Shown: positions 6,859-15,800 of the stretch, piece by piece
Layout: each line of letters starts with the position of its first letter
Numbering within the stretch: position 1 is the first letter of the stretch
Source of the DNA: Baffinella frigidus
Taxonomy: Eukaryota; Cryptophyceae; Cryptomonadales; Baffinellaceae
Assembly (NCBI GenBank): GCA_026770585.1
Contig: MU646471.1
Span: forward strand, 231,081-254,525
Reading direction: 5' to 3'
Length of the DNA: 23,445 nucleotides
Program-made: the position numbers and the translations under genes
The notes under the pieces: model-generated
Seen by the model: the letters and a program-made list of their open reading frames with translations, nothing else
Databases searched by the model: none
Told to the model about the DNA's origin: nothing

Positions 6859-9800
6859 CTGCAACGCCATTTGCGAACGCCAACGTTAGTCTTGCCTAAC
6901 GCCAACGTTGAGAGGACTTCGAACGCCAATGTTAGAGCAGAACTTGACGTAATCATGCAGACAGCGAACCGCAGCGATGTAATCATGCCGAACGTGTTGG
7001 GAATTGGAGCCCTTTGCCGCCGCTACAATGTTTTTTTTGTACCACGAAGCACTTATAGCGCGAAATGTTGCGTTTGAAACTCTCATTTATGACCTGGCGT
7101 GGTTGGTACGAAACTTACAATAGATGGCTGTAAAGAAAGCCACCGTTGGAAGAGGACTGATTTGGACGCGGTTAAAAACTGACCAAACATGACTTCACAG
7201 CCAGTTCAAAACAATGATGGTAATGTTTTGTTTGTACCGGAGTCACGTCCAAATAAGTCCAACTCCAACGTTGTCTTTCGGCATTACAAGGCCTCCACTT
7301 CCCAAGCCTCGGGGAGGCCCCTAAGCACCCGGCTATCTGTCCCGAAGCGGGCTACGGCTGGATGCAGGAGGGTTCAAACTGTGCGCAAAGACGAGTGGCA
7401 CACTTCCGCGCAAGCCGGTGGCGATCGGCAGGGCGGGACAGCACTCTTGCGCGGGGTTTGCTCTTGCACGTGACACAGCATCAATCGACGCCCCCCATGA
7501 AGAGGAGGGCGGATCGGCCGGATGTGCGTGTCAAAACAATGTAACAGCCTGCGCTTAGAGCCAATGTGGTAGGACTTGGCCAGCGCGAACTTCGAACTTG
7601 CAAGATTGCGAACTTCTAGATGGACCGTAATTATTAGTCAACACCATGTTGTACTGCAAAATTTGAATTTAAAACACTACATGTCCAAACGGGTCCATCT
7701 AGAAGTTCGCAATCTTGCAACTTCGAAGTTCGCGCTGGCCAAGTCCTACCACATTGGCTCTAGGATTTCGGGTTCCGGGTTTCGGGTTTCGGGAGTACAG
7801 GTTTCGGGTTTGGGGTTCCGGGTTCCATCCGGGTTCCGGTTTCCGGGTTCCGGTTTCCGGGTTTCGAGCTGGTCAACTTTTGGGGGAGAAGCGCCCGGGT
7901 TTCCCGCAAAATCTCTGAAAAATGACTTTTGAAACACCCCTCAACAGTCTTGGGCGGTACCAGGGCATCGCCAAAGTTATAACCTTTAAGACGGAGAAGC
8001 GCCGGGTTTCCCCAAATTTCAAAAAAATATATACAAATACAAAAACAGTGTTGGGTCGTACCGGGGCGTCTCCGCCCGAGGTGGGGTTCGCCTCGATCAT
8101 GTCGATCACGTCCATCCTCCGAGGGGGGGGCATTCCAGACTAACCTTGGAGCCATTTGTTGAAACGTGTCAACTTTTCGCGGAGAAGCGCCCGGGTTTCC
8201 CGAAATATCTCTAACAATTGGATTTTCAGAGATTTTTATCGGCGTTTGAAATGCGCCCCCAAAGCGAAATGGGTCGTAGGGGTAAAATAAAGTGTTGGGT
8301 CGCAGGGATAAAAAAAAGTGGTGGATCGTACCGGGGCGTCCCCGCGCGAGGTAGGGTTCGCCTCGATCATGTCGATCACGTCCATCCCCTCCACCACCTG
8401 GGTTTGGGTTTAGGGTTCAGGTTTGTTGTTGGTTTATTCTTATTTTTGTTGTTCATCTGTTCATTTGTTCATTTGTTCATTTGTTCATTTTTTATTTTGG
8501 GGTTCAGGTTGCAGGGTTCAGGGTCTAGGGCTTAGGGTTTAGGGCTTAGGGTGAGGGTGTAGGTTTTAGGGTTTAGCGTTGAGGCAGCTTCAGTCTCGTG
8601 GGGAGGCGCGGTAGAGATGCTCCACTGTCCTACGAGGCTCAAGCTGCCTCAACGCTACACCTTTGACCATCAACCCTACACCCACACCCACACCCACACC
8701 CACCCTAAACCGCACGACGCAGAACCTGAGGCGAGGCCCTGAGCCACATTAATGCCACAAGCTAACGCCAGCGGACCCCTGTGCCTACGGTAGGAACCCC
8801 CCCGCCTCCTACGACGTTTAAAACGAAAAGGTCTTTAAAAGTCGTAGGAGGGGGGCTCCTACCGTAGGCAATCCGTAGGCTCTAAGTACCTCGCTGGCGT
8901 TAGCTTTTCACATGAACAAGCCACACACCAAAAACCAAAACCGCTAAATCAAAACCGCTCTTGCGTGAGTGCCGACGCAACATAGATCTCCCCCATCGGG
9001 GCGAGACCCGTCCCATACTCCCTACAAATGATAATTTCGAGATTTGCCGAGGTCTCGGTGATCGTTGGGCCAAGAAAACGCCGCAACAATTGTTTTGACC
9101 TGACAGACGCTGTTCAGGCGTCCCCACCGAAGCGGGCTTAATGTTGGGCCCTGGAACGAAGGCCGGAGCATGGGTCGCAAATAAACGCGGCACCGACCAA
9201 AACTGAGGGACCCCACGATGCACCCATCGCGTATTGACCTGACTATCCACACGTTTGTTTGCAGGCTAACACACCGCTGTTGCTTGTGTGCGGAAGCACA
9301 CATAATAAATCTTCTCCATCGGGGGAGTAGACCCGTCCCATACTCCCTAAAAATGACAACTTCAAAATTTGCCGAGGTCTCGGTGATCGTTGGGCCAAGA
9401 AATCGCCGCAACAATTGTTTTGACCTGACAGACGCTGTTCAGGCGTCCCCACCGAAGCGGGCTTAATGTTGGGCCCTGGAACGAAGGCCGGAGCATGGAT
9501 CGCAAAGAAACGCGGCACCGACCAAAACTGAGGGACCCCACGATGCACCCCTCGTGTATTGAACCCACTACCCACACGCTTGTTTGCAGGCCAACACACA
9601 GCCTTGCTACACACAGGGGGGGTGGGAGTACCTTGCCGAAAACGCAGTGGCGACCGTCAAGGTGAAGGGGTTGCTGCAGTTCCTAGCTCCGCTTCACTCG
9701 GGATGACCGACTATTCTCAAGATGGCATGCTGGGTTTCCGTTCCGGTACAACCCCGTCAACTGTGGCGCGGAAACGAGCCCGGGCTCACGAAATCGGCGA

Positions 9801-12800
9801 GCGCAAATAGACTGGAAAAGAGAAGGAAGTACCTTGCCGAAAACGCAGTGGCGGCCGTCGAGGTGGGGGGTTGCTGTGCACGTGATGAAGAACTGCGAGC
9901 CTGTTTAGGGTTTGGGGTGTGGGGTTTAGGATTTAGTTTTTTTGGTTAATCCTAAACCCTACCAAATAAACTTAACCCTAAGTTTCAGGGTTTAACCCTA
10001 AGAGTTAGGGTTGAGGTTTGAGGTTTGAGGTTTGAGGTTTGAGGGTTTAGGTGCGGTGTTTGAGGTGGAGGGTTGCTGTGCACGTGATGAAGAACTGCGA
10101 GCCTGTTCAGGGGTTGGGGTTCAGCGAATACACCATCGATACAGTAGGGTTAAGGGTTTAGGAATTAGGGACTAGGGACTAGGGTGTAGGGTCCAGGGTC
10201 TAGGGTTTCGGGTTTCGGGTTTCGGGTTTCGGATTTCGGGTTTAGGGTTTAGGGTTTGGGGTATATGGTAACCATAAATGGAGTGCAATGTGTAGGGGTG
10301 CATTGTGTAAGGTTCAGCGTATATGGTAAATGGTATATGGTATATGGTATATGGTATATGGTATATGGTATATGGTATATGGTATATGGTATATGGTATA
10401 TAGAGCATGGGGTACAGGGTTTAGGGTTTAGGGAAGACCGTTGGTGTCGGGACCGGCGTTCGGGTTTACGGTGTGCGGTTTAGTGTAAAGGGTAAAGGGT
10501 ATAGGGTATAGGGTACAGGGTATAGGGTTGAGGAGTAGGGGAGACCGTTGGTGTGGTGTGAGGGTGTAGGGTGTAGGGTGTAGGGTGTAGGGTGTAGGGT
10601 GTAGGGTGTACCGTTGATGTCGGGACCGGCGTTGGGAAGGGTCTACGGTTTAGGGTGTAGGGTGTAGGATATATGGTTTATGGTGCAGGGTTGATGGGTT
10701 GAGGGTTGAGGGTTGAGGGGTGAGGGTTGAGAGTTAAGGGTTGAGGGTTGAGGGTTGAGGGTATAGGGTGTGAGGGTAGAGGGTTTGTAGGGCGTACCGT
10801 TGGTGTCGGGACCGGCGTTCGGGTTTACGGTGTGTGGTTTAGTGTAAAGGGTGTATTGTATAGGGGTTAGGGGTTAGGGTATAGGGCATAGGGTGTAGGG
10901 TGCACCGTTGGAATCGGGGGTGTCGAATTTAGGGTATAGGGTGTAGGGTGTAGGGTGTAGGGTGAGTAAATAAATAGGGTGTAGGGTGTAGGGTGTAGGG
11001 TGTAGGGTGAGTAAATAAATAGGGTGTAGGGTGTAGGGTGTAGGGTGAGTAAATAAATAGGGTGTAGGGTGTAGGGTGTAGGGTGTAGGGTGAGTAAATA
11101 AATAGGGTGTAGGGTGTAGGGTGTAGGGTGTGGGGTGTGGGGTGTACCGTTGGTGTCGGGACCGGCGTTGGCCATCGAGAGCATGCCCTTGCCAGTGTGC
11201 TTGATCCTGCAGAGAGGGCCCCCGATGTCAATATCGCGTAGTAAAAGAGGGTCCTAGATGTCAACAAGAGTGCTCCATATGTCAATATCGCGTGGTAAGA
11301 GAGGGCCCATTTGCCAATATCGTGTGGTAAGAGAGGGCCCCATATGTCAATAAGGTGTGCTTGATCCTACAGAGAGGGCCCCAGATGTTAACAAGAGGGC
11401 CACAGATGTCAACGGCGTTGGCCATGGAGAGCATGCCCTTGCCCGTGTGCTTGATCCTGATAAGGGGTTTTCGGGCTGAGGGTTTAGGGTTCAGGGTTTA
11501 GGATTGGTGTACAAAGAGTTCCGCGTTGGCACGGAAGGCGTGGGTGACGACACAGCACCGAATTAGACCAGGCTTGACGGACGACTCGCGTCCATCAAGT
11601 CTGAATAACGAACAGCAGAAGACGAAAACCGTTGATGATGGAGTGCTCTGGTGGTGCAGGAGGTGGACAGGTTGTACTTGTGGTTGATGTTCAGGAGAAA
11701 TGAACAAGTTATTGTGGTTGAGGTTCAGGAGGAAGAGACAGGTTATTACTTGTGTTTGCGGTTCAGGATAAGTGAACAGGTTACTTGCGGTTGAGGTTCA
11801 GGAGGAATGGACAGGTTATTACTTGTGGTGGAGGGGTAGACAAGTTATTACTTGTGGTTGAGGGGAGAACAGGTTATTACTTGTGGTTGAGGTTCTCGTC
11901 AGCGAACTTCTCGCCGGACAGAGGCGATAGAGAGAAAGAGAGAGAAAGAGAGAGAAAGAGAGAGAGAAAGAGAGGGAGGGAGAGAGAAAGAGAGAGGGAG
12001 AGAGAGGGAGAGAGAGGGAGGGAGAGAGAGAGAGGGAGAGAGAGAGTGTGTGTCAGAGAGGGGGGGTACTTGTGGTTGAGGTTCTCGTCAGCGAACTTCT
12101 CGCCGTAGATCGACTCGCCACCACGCCCGTCCCCGCGCGTGAAATCCCCACCCTGAATGTACGGTTTCGGGTTTCGGGTTCAGCTGGCGAAACAGAGTCT
12201 TTCTAGTCAGCGTCTTTCTAGTATTTGTACCACGGATCGGCCACTTTGGGCCGGTCGCCGCGCGTGGAACCCCCACCCTGCATTCCACGCCAGGATCAAT
12301 CAACATCTCTTCCCCTCTCTCTGGCCCCCAAGCGTGAAATGCACGCCCTGCGGTGTGCGAGGCATTAACCAAGGTCTCCATCTCGCTCTATCTTGTAATA
12401 ATAAATATCTCTCTCCCTTTCTCTGGTATTAATGAAGATCTGTCCCCCGCCCTGCGGGACACGGCAGTATCCCTTCATGATGAGCATCTGGGCAGGATTT
12501 CTTCACATGGCCGCCACCCCGACAGAAGCAGAACTAGACGTCCGACCACAGAACCATGTGTCACCGCGCGTGAAATCCCCGCCCTGTAGGACGAGACACA
12601 CTAGTATCTTTTCAGGACCAGACAGCATTTGGGTGGGATTTCTTCGTACGGCAGTGCCGTGTGCGAATTCATATGCTGTTTCGGGGGTGCATTTCCACGC
12701 AGCGAGTTCATAGGCTAACGGACTAAACATGGGGTAGTCAGGCCTACGGAATTGCCTACCGTAGGCCGTAGGGCTCCTATGACCCAAAATGCCTAGGATT

Positions 12801-15800
12801 TTGACCTACAGTAGGAGGTCCTAGGCAATGCCGTAGGCCTAACTACCCCATTTTTAGTCCATTACCCCATTGGAGTGGACTACAAAGCGATTTCGTGAAT
12901 AACCCTGCAGTGAATAATCTATAGGACCCTACGGTAGGCCGTCCGTAGGGGCATAGAGATTTTCCTATATCCTCACCGAACCCTGGTTGAAATCCGACAA
13001 TGTTTCGGGGGCGCGTTATAAGTTGACATCCTGGGCGTCTGGTACAACCCCGTCAACTTTGTAGCGTCAACTTTGGGGTGTCAACTTAGGAGGGGAAAGT
13101 TGACCTGGCACATGAACTCCGGGATCACGCGGTGGAACTTGGAGCCCTTGTAATGGAGCGGCTTGCCCTGCCTGCGAACGAAGAAATTGCGGTGGTTAAT
13201 ACGGGGTGAGAGACTGTTGACTAATATTGCGACTGAAACTTGGAGCCCTTGCATGTGAGAGGGATCCACTTGGTGCGGTCCACTTGTCACGCCATAAGTG
13301 GCCAGAGATTAGCCAACTTCTAGGTGCCTCTTCGCGTGAATACATTTGCGAACGAGGTAAATCCGCGGGGTGTGAAGACTGAGGTAGCCCCTATCTGGAT
13401 ACGGTAGCAGATACCGTAGGTACGGTAGCAGATGGGTGATGTCACCTACCAGCGACTGTTGACTGATCAGGAGGAACCCCGAGTTGACTAATCCAGGCGT
13501 CTGCCATACCGACTCCTGCCCGGTGTGGTTTCCTCCCAGGTGCAAAACCTGCCTATTTCAGTCAACCATCGTGACAGGTTTATTCAGTCAACTGTCACGG
13601 GAGGCTCCTCGGGGTCACTCGAGGCGATCCCTGGTACAAATCGGGCCTTGGAAAATCGGTGAGAAAACCCCCACGGTGAGTTGGGAGCGCCTTAGGGTTT
13701 CTGGTTTCCGGTTTCTGGTTTTCTGGTGTCTGGTTTTTGGTTTGTGGTGTGTGGTTTGTAGTTTGTGGCTTTATGGTTTGTGATTTGTGATTTGTGGTTT
13801 GTGATGTGTGGTTTGTGGTTTGTGGTTTCTGGTGTAGGGATGAAGGGCGCGTACTCGCCCCTACCCTTCTCGCCCGTGAAAAAAAACACAGGCGAGTCGG
13901 GTCCGTTTGAGGCTTTGGTGTACGGTTTTTGGTGTAGGGTTAAGGGTGTAGGGTGTAAGGGAGCGCACTTACCCATGCCCTTTCAACAGAACCTCCGGTG
14001 GGTTGGGTCCGCTTCAGGCTTCAGGCTTTGGGGTGTAGGGTTACAGAGTTAGGGGCGCGTACTTGCCCATACCCTTCTGGCCCGTGCACAGCGCCGGTTG
14101 GGACCGTTTTAGGGTTTACGGTGTGTGCGGTGTACGGTGGAGGGTGGGGGGTGGAGGGTGGAGGGTGGAGGGTGGAGGGTGGAGGGTAGAGGCTGTGGGA
14201 TGTATGGTGGAGGGTGAGCGTACTTGCCCATGCTCTTCTTGCTAGTGCAGAGCTGTAGGGCTGAGGGTTTATGGTTTGGGGTGTAGGATTTATGGTTTGT
14301 GGTGTAGGGTTTGTGGTGGGGTTGGGGGGTTGATGGGCGTGGGGTGCTTACTCGCCCATGCCCTCCTAGCTAGTGCACAGCTGTAGGGCGCAGGGTTTAT
14401 GGTTTGTGGTGTAGGGTTTGTGGTGTAGAGTTGGGGGTTGAGGGGTAGGGTAGAGGGTTAGGGGAGCGTACTTGCCCATGCCCTTCTCGCCCGTGAAACA
14501 AAAACAGGCCAGTCGGGGCCTCTTTAGGCTTTGGTATGTACGATTTTTGGTACAAGGGTGTACGGTGCAGGGTGTAGGGTGTACGGGTGCTTACTTGCTC
14601 ATGCCCTTCTAACAGAACCTCAGGTGGGTTGGGTCCGCTTCAGGCTTCAGGCTTTGGGGTGTAGGGGCAGAGGGTTAGGGGAGCGTACTTGCCCATGCCC
14701 TTCTCGCCAGTGCAGAGCGCCCGGAAGTTCTCCGCAGTCTTCGGCTGCACACAGGGTTTGAGGTTTAGGGTTTGGGGTTTGGGGTTGTGAAGGGAGAACT
14801 GGTGATGACCCCAGGGTCACCTCTGTTAATTCCCAGGGTTTACAGGTTTACAGGTTTACAGGTTTAGGGTCAGGGTTTAGGGGTGTAGGGTGTAGGTTTT
14901 AGGGTACAGGGTCCTAGGTCCGTGCCCTTCTCGCCCGTGCACAGCGCCTGGAAGTTCTCCGCAGTCTTCGGCTGCACACCCCAGGGTTCCGGGTTTAGGG
15001 TTTAGGGGTTGGGGTTGTGAAGGGAGAACTGGTGATGAGGCAAGGGTGCAGGGTTTAGGCGTTTGGGTGTAGGGTTCAGGGTTTAGGGTTCAGGATCTAG
15101 TGTTCAGGGTTGTGAAGAGAGAACTGGTGATTTTTCAGGGTGTGTGGTTACCACAAGGGTTCAGTGTTAAGGGTTGCGGGTTGTTACCACGAGGTCGTTG
15201 TAGAGCTCCATGACGACGCGGCCCTTGGCCGCACCCCCGACGCTGATGTCGAAGAACACCTGCAGACCACCCAACACACATTCAGGACGGGTAACGCCGC
15301 GGATCCAGCGCGAGAAAAACGACCAAACCCCGAGACCCACCAGCCCTCAGCGTGGGAGAAAATCTCTCTGTTGAATCCCCTTACTCTGTACTGGAGGTTG
15401 CGGGAATCTGGCGATATGTGTGACAAATCCGGGGGCCCGGTCAAGAGGATTTGCTCCCAGTCTGAGGGCGGGTGGACTCCTTGATGCTATCATGGCCTCC
15501 ATCAGATGGAATCTGAACCGCGATTCACCTGCTCCTTGCGAGTACCCCAGAGGGACCCCGACCGGCATCACGGCACCTTTCATCAAGGTACCCTGGCTAT
15601 TTTACCCGGCTGGACGATAGGGAGGGCTAGGGGGGATGGGCGTCCCGTTCAAGGGAAGGAGGGTTTGTGCAGTTCGGGCACCTTGGGGAGTTCCCACCCC
15701 CGCGCTTATGGCCACCATACCATGACTGCGAAGTGGCCTTACCGAGTGCGTTTCCAAAGTCGATGTGCATGGAGAAAATGCCAGATCGGGGAAACTCCCC

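Larger units (their letters stand above)
13690..15120. repeat. Heptad-derived repeats in cyclophilin introns 3 and 4
   Basis: TTTGTGG (13735-13830), TGTAGGG, TGGAGGG (14136-14187), TTTGGGG, TTTAGGG and GGTTTACA (14836-14862) runs fill the gaps between exon fragments. All are G-rich on the plus strand, so the pre-mRNA is C-rich here. Confidence 0.88.

Noticed and set aside
10540-10820. CRISPR-like array (repeated ACCGTTGGTGTCGGGACCGG with spacers)
   Set aside because: The repeats are exon 7 donor ends, the spacing is uneven and the spacers are themselves simple repeats; eukaryotic context.
9902-11140. A chromosome end or internal telomere
   Set aside because: The repeats are mixed variants, bounded by exons of one continuous gene on both sides.
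10172-11285. Tyr/Thr/His/Pro repeat proteins ([14 protein letters not shown])
   Set aside because: Translations of heptad minisatellites inside a cyclophilin intron; open only because 7-nt repeats cycle through three frames without stops.
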